Shown here: piece after piece, positions 1 to 5,726 of the stretch | Numbering within the stretch: the first letter of the stretch is position 1 | How the letters are laid out: every line of letters starts with the position of its first letter | Assembly (NCBI GenBank): GCA_020723545.1 | Contig: DYIS01000180.1 | Coordinates: 1-5,726, forward strand | Origin: Ktedonobacter racemifer | Lineage (GTDB): Bacteria; Chloroflexota; DTOL01; JACQYG01 | DNA length: 5,726 nt | Reading direction: 5' to 3' | Made by a program: the position numbers and the translations under genes | Notes under the pieces: generated by a model | What the model saw: only the letters and a program-made list of their open reading frames with translations | Told to the model about the DNA's origin: nothing | The model's database searches: none

Positions 1-560
1 TGTTCACCCTCAGCGGAAGGGTGGCCAGGCGGGGGGCGGTGGAAGCCCCCATGGGAATCACGTTGCGACAGGTGATCGAGGACTTCGGTGGTGGGCTATC
101 CGAAGGCAGAGCATTCAAGCTGGCCCAGGTGGGCGGCAGCTCCGGTGCCCTGGTCCCTCCCTCCTTGCTAGACGTGCCTATGGACTATGATTCCCTGGCC
201 CAGGCCGGGGCCACGCTGGGCTCCGGGGCAGTGTTGGTGGGCGATGACCGCGTTTGCGTGGTGGATTTGCTCAAAGCAACCATGCGGTTTTTCGCTTACG
301 AGTCCTGCGGCAAATGCACCCCGTGTCGCCTGGGCACGGCAAGGCTCTATGAGATCCTTTCCCGCTTAGCCCGTGGAGAGGGCCAGGCCTCGGACCTGGA
401 GGACATGGATTTCATCGCCCGGAACATGGCCATCGCTTCCTATTGTGGGCTGGGGCAGGCCGCCCCCACCTCGGTGCTCAGCGCCCTCAAACACTTCCGG
501 GCCGAGGTGGAGGCCCATGCTCTAGAGAAAGCCTGCCCGGCCGGGGTCTGTGCCAGCTAG
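1..560 (+). CDS. nuoF: NuoF/HydB-type NADH-binding flavoprotein subunit of formate dehydrogenase, 3' part
   Basis: The open frame enters from the left edge (first full codon at 3) and ends at TAG 558-560, giving 185 visible residues; the real start and the FMN/NADH-binding domain lie outside. The visible part starts with FTLSGRV, typical of the NuoF segment before the SLBB domain. It continues through an SLBB region (AQVGGSSGALVP, then SLLDVPMDYDSL and GSGAVLV) into the N3 [4Fe-4S] domain: ESCGKCTPCR at 300-329 plus the fourth cysteine in YCGLGQAAP (444-446). In this family the subunit oxidises or reduces NAD(P)(H) through FMN and passes electrons to the partner chain. The next gene is fdhA with a NuoG-like N-terminus, so I infer an NAD-linked formate dehydrogenase and not complex I. 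The chain ends at CPAGVCAS, where HydB-type relatives continue into a C-terminal ferredoxin domain, so that domain is absent here. The GTG at 21 is internal and not the start. Family assignment is strong; NAD versus NADP specificity cannot be seen. Confidence 0.93.
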   Translation, partial: FTLSGRVARRGAVEAPMGITLRQVIEDFGGGLSEGRAFKLAQVGGSSGALVPPSLLDVPMDYDSLAQAGATLGSGAVLVGDDRVCVVDLLKATMRFFAYESCGKCTPCRLGTARLYEILSRLARGEGQASDLEDMDFIARNMAIASYCGLGQAAPTSVLSALKHFRAEVEAHALEKACPAGVCAS

Positions 561-563
561 CCG

Positions 564-580
564 GACACCTGGAAGGTGTC
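564..580 (+). other. Small intergenic hairpin between nuoF-like gene and fdhA
   Basis: GACACCT (564-570) and AGGTGTC (574-580) form a perfect 7-bp inverted repeat with a 3-base GGA loop, extendable by one G-U pair. It begins 4 bases after the nuoF stop codon. No T-run follows, so it does not look like an intrinsic terminator. A role in mRNA processing or stability between the two subunit genes is possible but is only inference. Confidence 0.4.
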
Positions 581-605
581 TAAGCCGCAGCGGCGATGCC
601 GAGTT

Positions 606-610
606 GGAGG
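606..610 (+). promoter_or_regulatory. Ribosome binding site deciding the fdhA start
   Basis: GGAGG lies 11 bases before ATG 622. It supports that start over the in-frame GTG at 550, which overlaps the nuoF gene and would add 24 residues with no family resemblance (MPASRTPGRCL...). Starting at 622 gives MSKVSLKIDGQ, which is how the ferredoxin-like fold at the N-terminus of these subunits usually begins. Confidence 0.75.
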
Positions 611-621
611 TTAAGCGCGCT

Positions 622-3321
622 ATGTCCAAAGTCTCTTTGAAGATAGACGGCCAGACAGTCCAGGCAGAAGCTGGCAGCACCATCCTCCAGGCCGCCGAAG
701 GGGCGGGCATTCATATCCCCACCCTGTGCTACCACCCGGTGTTGCCCGCGGAGGGTGCCTGCCGGATCTGTGTGGTGGAGGTGGCAAAGCAGCGGCTATT
801 GCTGCCGGCCTGCACCTATCCGGTAGCCGAGGGTATGGAGGTGCTGACGGAATCACCCCAGGTGGTGGAGGCCCGGCGCTTTGTCCTGGAGCTCCTCCTG
901 TCCGATCACCCTCAGGACTGCCTGACCTGCGAGGCGAACGGGGACTGTGAGCTGCAGGACCTGGCCTACCGCTACCAGGTGAAGCGTAGCCGTTTTCAGG
1001 GAGAGGTCCATCGGTATCCCCTGGATGAGGCCAACCCCTTCATCGCCCGGGACATGACGAAGTGTATCCTCTGCCGCCGTTGCGTCGGCGCCTGCCGCGA
1101 TATCCAGGCGGTGGACGCCATCGGCCTGGCTCACCGGGGCTTCGACACCAAGGTAGCGGCAGCCTTTGACGCTCCCCTCCAGGATTCGACTTGCGTTTTC
1201 TGCGGCCAGTGCGTGGCCGTTTGCCCGGTGGGCGCCCTCACGGAAAAGAATGCCCGGTTTTTGGGCCGGTCCTGGGAAATGACGAGGGTGACCACGGTCT
1301 GCCCGTACTGCGGTGTGGGCTGTCTCTTGGACCTAAACGTCAAGGACAACCGGATCATCAAGGTCACCTCCAATTGGGAGGGCCCGGCCAACCGGGGTGC
1401 CACCTGCGTCAAGGGGCGCTTTGGTTACGAGTTCGTGCACAGTCCGGACCGGCTGACCAGGCCCCTGATCAAGGCCAACGGTGCCTTCGTGGAGGCCAGT
1501 TGGGAGGAAGCCCTGGACCTGGTGGCGCGACGGCTCGCCGAGATCAAGGGTCAACACGGACCCGATTCCCTGGCCGTATTGGCCTCGGCCAAGTGCACCA
1601 ACGAGGAAAATTATCTCCTCCAGAAGTTCGCCCGGGCGGTGCTGGGCACCAATAACGTGGATCACTGCGCCCGGCTCTGACACGCCCCCACTGTGTCCGG
1701 TCTGGGCACAGCCTTCGGTTCCGGCGCCATGACCAATTCTATCCAGGATCTGGGCCTGGCCAGGGCCTTCTTGGTCATCGGCTCTAATACCACCGAGCAG
1801 CATCCGGTGATTGCCCTGCAGATCAAGCGGGCGGTGAGAAAAGGGGCCAGGCTCATCGTTGCCGATCCCAGGGCTATTGAGCTCGCTGAGCTGGCAGACG
1901 TGCATCTGTCCCATCAACCGGGCACCGACCTGGGCCTCTTAAACGGCCTGGCCCAGGTCATCCTGGAGGAGGGCCTGTGGGACCGGGACTTCGTGGCGCG
2001 GCGCACGGAGAACTTCGACGCTTTCCGGGCCTCAGTGGCCCCCTACACCCCGGAATTTGTGGAAAGGCTTACTGGCGTTCCAGCGGAGAAGATCCGCCAG
2101 GCGGCGCGGCTCTACGCGACCTCCAGGCCGGCGGCCATCGTCTACGCCATGGGCATCACCCAACACGTGGCCGGCCATCGGAACGTGCTGGCCCTGGCCA
2201 ACCTGGCCATGCTCACCGGTAACGTGGGCATGGAGGGGAGCGGGGTCAACCCGCTGCGGGGCCAGAACAACGTGCAGGGTGCCTGTGACATGGGGGCCTT
2301 GCCGGATGTCTATACCGGCTATCAGAAAGTGGTGAACCCGGAGGCCCGGGCCAAGTTCGAGGAGGCCTGGGGGGTGCCCCTGCCGGCCGAGTGCGGCCTT
2401 ACGGTGGTGGAGATGACCAGGGCTGCGGCTGAGGGCAAGGTCAAGGCCATGTACGTGGTGGGGGAGAATCCCATGCTCAGCGACCCGGACCTCCATCACG
2501 TGCGTGAGGCCCTGGAATCCCTGGATTTCCTGGTGGTGCAGGACATCTTCCTCACCGAGACCGCTCAACTGGCGGATGTGGTCTTGCCCGGGGCCAGCTT
2601 CGCCGAGAAAGACGGCACCTACACCAACACTGAGCGCCGCGTGCAACTGATACGCAAAGCGGTGGAGCCCCCGGGTCAGGCCCGGCCGGACTGGTGGGCC
2701 GTGGCCGAGCTGGCCGAGAGGGTGCAGCGTGACCGGGGCCCAGTGAGCTTCTATTACAATTCGCCCGCCCAGATCATGGAGGAGATCGCCTCGCTTACCC
2801 CCGCCTACGGCGGCATCCGCCACGAGCGCCTGGGCATCCAGGGCTTGCAATGGCCGTGTCCCACTGCGGATCACCCGGGGACGCCGGTCCTGCATCGCGA
2901 GAGGTTCACCCGGGGCCTGGGCCTATTCGCCCCAGTGGAATTCATGCCGGCTGATGAGCTGCCGGATGGGGAATACCCCCTCATCCTCACCACCGGGCGA
3001 CTCCTGCAGCACTACCACATGGGCAGCATGACCCGGAGGGTGCCGGGGCTAAACCAACTGGTCCCCCAGGAGCTGATGGAGATCAACCCCGTGGATGCCA
3101 CCAGACTGGGGTTGCCGGACGGCGCTCCCGCCCGGGTTCGCTCTCGCCGGGGAGAGGTGCTGACGAGGGTTCGGGTGACGGATCGGCCCCGGCTGGGGGT
3201 GGTGTTCATGACCTTTCATTTCGCCGAAGCGGCGGCGAACCTCTTGACCAATCCGGCCTTGGACCCCACGGCTAAGATCCCTGAGTTCAAGGCCTGCGCC
3301 GTGCGCGTGGAACCCGCCTGA
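622..3321 (+). CDS. fdhA: Selenocysteine-containing formate dehydrogenase catalytic subunit (NuoG-like N-terminus, UGA read as Sec353)
   Basis: An 899-residue selenoprotein that interconverts formate and CO2 at a Mo or W bis-pterin site, probably cytoplasmic since no signal peptide or twin-arginine motif is seen. Domains in order: [2Fe-2S] ferredoxin (C36, C47, C50, C64); NuoG-type His-Cys [4Fe-4S] (H96, C100, C103, C109); two [4Fe-4S] clusters (C148/151/154/158 and C191/194/197/201); molybdopterin Fe4S4 domain (CPYCGVGC, C227/230/234 plus C262, with K264 two residues on); catalytic region with NNVDHCARL-Sec353-H354; cofactor motif RGQNNVQGACDMG near 546-558; C-terminal molybdopterin-dinucleotide domain from about 785. 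The TGA at 1678-1680 splits the frame, but both halves align without a gap to E. coli FdhF as I recall it (CCARV-U-HGPSVAGL). The gene ends at TGA 3319-3321, after the family's usual CAVRVEP end. It follows the NuoF-like subunit, so electrons should pass from Mo through the clusters to FMN/NAD. Electron bifurcation is possible but not shown. Confidence 0.95.
1678..1680 (+). other. Recoded UGA: selenocysteine codon of fdhA (Sec353)
   Basis: This TGA is in frame with both the 352 codons before it and the 546 codons after it. The flanking residues (NNVD-H-CARL before, HAP-T-VSGL after) match the catalytic Sec/Cys segment of formate dehydrogenases, where the residue ligands Mo and a histidine follows directly. 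No frameshift or missing residue is needed to join the halves. Decoding requires SelA, SelB, SelC and SelD encoded elsewhere in the genome. Confidence 0.94.
1678..1711 (+). promoter_or_regulatory. Bacterial SECIS element inside fdhA
   Basis: Downstream of the UGA, CTGTGTCC (1691-1698) and GGGCACAG (1704-1711) pair as an 8-bp stem with one U-G wobble, closing a 5-base loop GGTCT (1699-1703). The loop starts 18 bases after the UGA, the same distance and loop sequence I recall for E. coli fdhF. Counting U of UGA as 1, the bases known to matter for SelB binding there (U17, G23, U24) are T1694, G1700 and T1701, all conserved. One difference is that U17 is paired in the simple fold here and not bulged. 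The hairpin is also coding sequence, so it is constrained twice. Confidence 0.88.
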
Positions 3322-3327
3322 TCCTTT

Positions 3328-4560
3328 ATGAACGAGGCAACCGGTTTCTGGGGACGGCCGGCCTGGGCCGAGATCGATCTGGATGCCATTGCCCATAACG
3401 TGAGGGCTCTGAAGCAGCACGTGGGGGAACGGGCCCAGCTGATGGCAGTGGTAAAGGCCAACGCCTATGGCCATGGGGCGGAGGCGGTGGCTCGCATGGC
3501 CCTAGCCAGCGGGGCCTCCTGGCTGGGGGTGAACCTGGTGGACGAGGGGGTGCAACTCCGACGGGCCGGCCTCCCTGGGCCCATCCTGGTGCTGGGGCAC
3601 TGCCCGCCCTGGGAGGCAGCGAAGGCCGTGGCTAGCGCCCTGACGCCGACCGTGACCACCCTGGAGAGCGCTCTGGCCGTGGCGAAGGCTGCCTCTAAGC
3701 GCCGGAAGGTCATCCCGGTGCATCTGAAGGTGGACACCGGCATGGGGCGCTATGGCCTGTTGGTGGACGAGGTGGTGCCATTTGCCCGCCAGGTAGCGAG
3801 GATGGCGACCCTTCGGCTGGAGGGCCTGTGGACCCACTTCGCCTCGGCCGATGAGGCGGACAAAAGCTTTACCTGGCAGCAGTTCCAGGCGTTTCAGGCC
3901 ACAACGGCTAAACTAGAGGAGAACGGCATCACCGTCCCCATCAGGCACGTGGCCAATAGCGCGGCCACCCTGGACCTGCCGGAAACGCACCTGGACATGG
4001 TCCGCTGTGGGATCAGCATCTATGGGCTCTACCCCTCGCCCGAGGTGAGCCATGCTTTAGCCCTGCGGCCGGCCATGAGCTTGAAGGCGCGCATTGTACG
4101 CGTTCGATCTCTCCCTGCCGGAACCAGGGTCGGATACGGGCGCACGTGGGAGGCCCAGGGCCCTTGTACGGTGGTCCTGGTCCCCCTGGGCTATGCCGAT
4201 GGCTGTCGCCGCTCGCTCTCCAACCGCGGGACGGTGCTCGTAGGTGGGGAGCGCGCTCCAGTGATCGGGCGGGTTAGCATGGACCAGATCACCCTGGACG
4301 TTAGCGGCATTCCCGGCGTGCAGCAATACGACGAGGCCGTGTTGGTGGGCCGCCAGGGCCAGGGGGAGATCAGAGCCGACGAGGTGGCCTGCCTTCTGGA
4401 TACCATCAACTACGAGGTGGTGGCTGCCCTGGCGGCCCGGGTGCCGCGGGTATACCTGCAAGGCGGCCGGGTGGTCGCGTATGAGACGCTGGTCTCAGGC
4501 CACGAAGAACGTTTAACGTTCGAACGTTCAACGTTAAACGTTGTGAGCCCGAGTTTGTGA
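3328..4560 (+). CDS. alr: Alanine racemase, PLP-dependent
   Basis: A 410-residue cytoplasmic enzyme interconverting L- and D-alanine for peptidoglycan. It is a fold-type III PLP protein: AEIDLDAIAHNV at the N-terminus; PLP lysine K43 in VVKANAYGHG; DTGMGRYG at 136-143; THFASAD at 169-175; HVANSAAT at 207-214; VRCGISIYG; catalytic tyrosine Y270 in RVGYGRTW; PLGYADG; GRVSMDQ around 314-320. All core active-site motifs are present. The family normally ends near RVPRVYL (371-377), so the last 30 or so residues are extra, and 394-405 are encoded by the AACGTT palindrome. ATG 3328 lies 6 bases after the fdhA stop with no clear Shine-Dalgarno, so translational coupling and co-transcription with the formate dehydrogenase operon are likely. 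The gene is also in the same frame as fdhA. No functional link between racemase and dehydrogenase is apparent. Confidence 0.96.
   Translation: MNEATGFWGRPAWAEIDLDAIAHNVRALKQHVGERAQLMAVVKANAYGHGAEAVARMALASGASWLGVNLVDEGVQLRRAGLPGPILVLGHCPPWEAAKAVASALTPTVTTLESALAVAKAASKRRKVIPVHLKVDTGMGRYGLLVDEVVPFARQVARMATLRLEGLWTHFASADEADKSFTWQQFQAFQATTAKLEENGITVPIRHVANSAATLDLPETHLDMVRCGISIYGLYPSPEVSHALALRPAMSLKARIVRVRSLPAGTRVGYGRTWEAQGPCTVVLVPLGYADGCRRSLSNRGTVLVGGERAPVIGRVSMDQITLDVSGIPGVQQYDEAVLVGRQGQGEIRADEVACLLDTINYEVVAALAARVPRVYLQGGRVVAYETLVSGHEERLTFERSTLNVVSPSL
4508..4542. repeat. Palindromic array of five AACGTT hexamers at the alr 3' end
   Basis: AACGTTTAACGTT (4508-4520) and AACGTTAAACGTT (4530-4542) are perfect 13-base inverted copies separated by a 9-base spacer that itself contains the palindrome GAACGTTC (4522-4529). 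The hexamer AACGTT begins at 4508, 4515, 4523, 4530 and 4537, a 7/8/7/7-base spacing. The AT-rich block contrasts with its GC-rich surroundings and lies in alr codons 394-405. It ends 12 bases before the -35-like box of the next promoter. It may be a dispersed REP-like palindrome that landed in the gene end, or a multi-site operator. No T-run follows, so it is not a typical terminator. Confidence 0.85.
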
Positions 4561-4583
4561 AAAGCGCCTGGTTGTGCTAAAAT
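4555..4583 (+). promoter_or_regulatory. Sigma70-like promoter overlapping the alr stop codon
   Basis: TTGTGA (4555-4560) and TAAAAT (4578-4583) are separated by exactly 17 bases, matching 4/6 and 5/6 of the sigma70 -35 and -10 consensus. The -35 box includes the alr TGA stop. Transcription would start near 4590 and give a leader of about 180 bases before the TTG-started gene at 4770. A TATAAG at 4706-4711 is a weaker alternative -10 with no recognisable -35. Prediction from sequence only. Confidence 0.5.
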
Positions 4584-4587
4584 AGCC

Positions 4588-4637
4588 GCCGTGCCCTGGC
4601 GGATTGAGTGACCAAGCTCGCCAGGGCCATGGCTTTT
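4588..4637 (+). terminator. GC-rich stem-loop with short T-run: terminator of the fdh-alr operon or 5' leader hairpin
   Basis: GCCCTGGCG (4593-4601) and CGCCAGGGC (4619-4627) form a perfect 9-bp stem around a 17-base loop. GCC (4588-4590) can pair with GGC (4631-4633) across a small internal loop, and TTTT (4634-4637) follows directly. The shape suits an intrinsic terminator after alr, although the T-run is short and the loop long. Because it lies just downstream of the promoter-like pair, it would also sit at the very 5' end of that transcript, where it could stabilise the RNA or attenuate it. The rest of 4638-4750 holds only weak inverted repeats such as CCAGC/GCTGG and GGGG-CAGG-CCCC. Confidence 0.45.
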
Positions 4638-4751
4638 CCCTGGGCCAGCGTGGGCCTCGAGGCACCCCTGCGTCCCGGCTGGAGCGCTAGTTTGTAGCTA
4701 ATTTGTATAAGGGGCAGGCCCCCTAACCCCCTCTCACCGGTAAACGTGGCG

Positions 4752-4760
4752 AAAGGAGGT
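4752..4760 (+). promoter_or_regulatory. Strong Shine-Dalgarno setting a TTG start
   Basis: AAAGGAGGT is essentially a perfect anti-16S match, 9 bases before TTG 4770-4772. It favours that start over the in-frame GTG at 4746, which lies upstream of the site and has no comparable motif of its own. The frame is open upstream back to the TAG at 4695. Confidence 0.85.
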
Positions 4761-4769
4761 CTCGGAGCA

Positions 4770-5726
4770 TTGGGCAACAATTACCTCTTGAGGCAGCTCG
4801 CGAGCTTTTTGGAGGGCAACTCACCGCAGGCCAGGGCGCTCAACATGGCCCTGGTGGGCATCCTGGTCGTAGCGGTGGGGCTACTTCCCCCATTTTCCCT
4901 GCCAACTCGGCTTTCGGATGGGGGGTACGTGAAGATCGGAAAGCTCGGGGGTTCCGTAGTGGCGTCAGACAAAGCCGAGATCCAGGTGCCCAAAGGGGCT
5001 TTGAGCAAGGACATCTCCATAAAGATCGGCGTCATCCCCCGAGCCGATTTCCCTCAGAAGGCCCCGGATAGGCTTAAGGCCGCAGGGAAGATACCACAGA
5101 ATCTGGCGTTGAAGAGCCCGGTCTATGCCGTGGAGATCAAGGGCAGCCTGGTGCCTTCATCTACGGTGGTCATCCCGATACCGAACGGCATCGATGCCCC
5201 GGAAAAGGCTGACGTATACGGCTGGGATGGCAAGGCCTGGGAGTGGATGCCCAGCCGACTGGTCCAGGAGGACGATCGCATCTACGCCAAGCCCTGGCCA
5301 ACGCTACCCCAGGCATTGGCAGTGATGCAAACGGGGACTCCCTCGGGTTTCATCTTTGCGTCAAATGTACTGCTTGAGGGGGAGACGAATCTCCCGGGGA
5401 AGGAAGCGGTCAGCGAGGTGACTGTCCCGAGCCTGACCTTGAACGCGGATGGCACGCTCATCGGCAAGGCTGGACCGTGGACCGGGGGCGACCAGGCCAG
5501 GGCGCTCATCTCCGTGGGCAATAAGGTGGGGCTGGCCTTCGATGGAGAACTGGTGAGCAACGTCCTGCAGAACACGGTTTTCCGGCAGAGGCTGGTGACA
5601 AACCTGGTCGCGTTGGCGAACGAGGGCAACTTCGCCGGGGTGGATGTCGAGTTTCGGCGGTTGAATCCCAAGAGCGATGGCGATCGAGCGAACTTCACGG
5701 CCTTCATCAACGAGCTGGCCGGTCAA
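4770..5726 (+). CDS. Membrane-anchored ZU5-like / GH18 (YaaH-like) protein, 5' part
   Basis: The frame is open from TTG 4770 to the right edge, giving 319 residues of a longer protein. Residues 1-22 are a short cytoplasmic-type head (MGNNYLLRQLASFLEG...). Residues about 23-44 (ALNMALVGILVVAVGLLPPF) form one hydrophobic segment, a signal anchor or uncleaved signal, so the rest should be extracellular. Residues about 50-170 resemble a ZU5-type beta domain: LGGSVVASDKAEIQVPKGAL, then an ITI-like strand (ISIKIGVIP), SPVYAVEI, and GWDGKAWEWMPS. From about 225 onward it resembles GH18 proteins of the spore-germination YaaH type, with FRQRLVTNLVALA leading to NFAGVDVEFRRLNP (287-300) and DRANFTAFINELAG. 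At the GH18 DGVDIDWE motif it reads AGVDVEFR, so the catalytic glutamate position is R296. It may bind and not cleave glycans. Its own promoter and leader separate it from alr. Domain names are by eye and moderately sure; the gene itself is firm. Confidence 0.8.
   Translation, partial: MGNNYLLRQLASFLEGNSPQARALNMALVGILVVAVGLLPPFSLPTRLSDGGYVKIGKLGGSVVASDKAEIQVPKGALSKDISIKIGVIPRADFPQKAPDRLKAAGKIPQNLALKSPVYAVEIKGSLVPSSTVVIPIPNGIDAPEKADVYGWDGKAWEWMPSRLVQEDDRIYAKPWPTLPQALAVMQTGTPSGFIFASNVLLEGETNLPGKEAVSEVTVPSLTLNADGTLIGKAGPWTGGDQARALISVGNKVGLAFDGELVSNVLQNTVFRQRLVTNLVALANEGNFAGVDVEFRRLNPKSDGDRANFTAFINELAGQ

Noticed and set aside
550..621. In-frame GTG start for fdhA at 550, overlapping the end of the nuoF-like gene
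   Set aside because: The extra 24 residues have no family character, and ATG 622 has a GGAGG site 11 bases upstream and the expected N-terminal sequence.
1678..1692. fdhA as a pseudogene or two separate genes split by a nonsense codon
   Set aside because: The TGA falls at the catalytic Sec position, is followed by a SECIS hairpin, and both halves show intact domains with all expected cysteines.
1333..2895. Long minus-strand open frames opposite fdhA (1333-1917 and 2032-2895)
   Set aside because: They are the antisense of a strongly conserved coding region in GC-rich DNA, with low-complexity His/Gly/Pro-rich products and no recognisable domain.
3319..3345. Second UGA recoding giving an FdhA-Alr fusion, since alr is in the same frame as fdhA with no other stop between
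   Set aside because: No hairpin with a GGU-type loop lies at the SECIS distance after 3319, FdhA reaches its normal family end, and Alr starts at its normal N-terminus.
4508..4542. CRISPR-like repeat array
   Set aside because: The AACGTT units are 6 bases long at 7-8 base spacing with no spacers of CRISPR length.
4711..4730. GGGG-CAGG-CCCC hairpin as a terminator or riboswitch part
   Set aside because: Only a 4-bp stem, no T-run, and no recognisable riboswitch core in the surrounding leader.
4577..4780. Minus-strand 67-codon frame in the alr downstream gap
   Set aside because: No ribosome site or family resemblance, and it overlaps the promoter, hairpin and Shine-Dalgarno of the + strand gene.
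5282..5726. Minus-strand frames opposite the last gene
   Set aside because: They are shadows of the TTG-started + strand frame, which has a strong ribosome site, a membrane segment and recognisable domains.

Overview
This GC-rich window carries four protein-coding genes, all on the + strand. The first and last are cut by the window edges. It looks like a chromosomal segment of an anaerobic, selenocysteine-using bacterium. The NAD-linked formate dehydrogenase arrangement, the GC-rich composition and the membrane-anchored GH18-like protein would fit a Chloroflexota or a deep-branching Gram-positive anaerobe. That placement is inference only; no rRNA or other taxonomic marker is present.

Region 1-3321 is a formate dehydrogenase module. 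It opens with the 3' part of a NuoF/HydB-type NADH-binding flavoprotein subunit (1-560): the SLBB region and the N3 iron-sulfur domain are visible, and the FMN/NADH domain lies upstream. After a 61-base gap with a small hairpin comes fdhA (622-3321). This is a NuoG-like iron-sulfur N-terminus fused to a molybdopterin formate dehydrogenase catalytic chain. The central point of the window is that fdhA is one gene and not two. The in-frame TGA at 1678-1680 falls exactly at the catalytic selenocysteine position of the family (NNVD-x-CAR-x-U-H). It is followed by an 8-bp stem with a GGTCT loop at the spacing of a bacterial SECIS element. The full product is 899 residues with Sec353. Together the two subunits should move electrons between formate/CO2 and NAD(H), possibly with ferredoxin or another partner encoded upstream.

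Region 3328-4560 is alr, a PLP-dependent alanine racemase starting 6 bases after the fdhA stop and probably co-transcribed with it. Its last codons run through an unusual palindromic array of five AACGTT hexamers (4508-4542), which gives the enzyme a non-family C-terminal tail.

Region 4561-4769 has no gene. It holds a promoter-like pair overlapping the alr stop codon, a GC-rich stem-loop followed by four Ts, several weaker GC-rich inverted repeats (for example CCAGC/GCTGG at 4645-4649/4678-4682), and a near-perfect Shine-Dalgarno. From 4770 to the window end, a TTG-initiated gene encodes a membrane-anchored extracellular protein. It has a ZU5-like beta domain followed by the start of a GH18/YaaH-like domain whose catalytic motif is altered. 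I saw no tRNA, rRNA, CRISPR array or insertion sequence.
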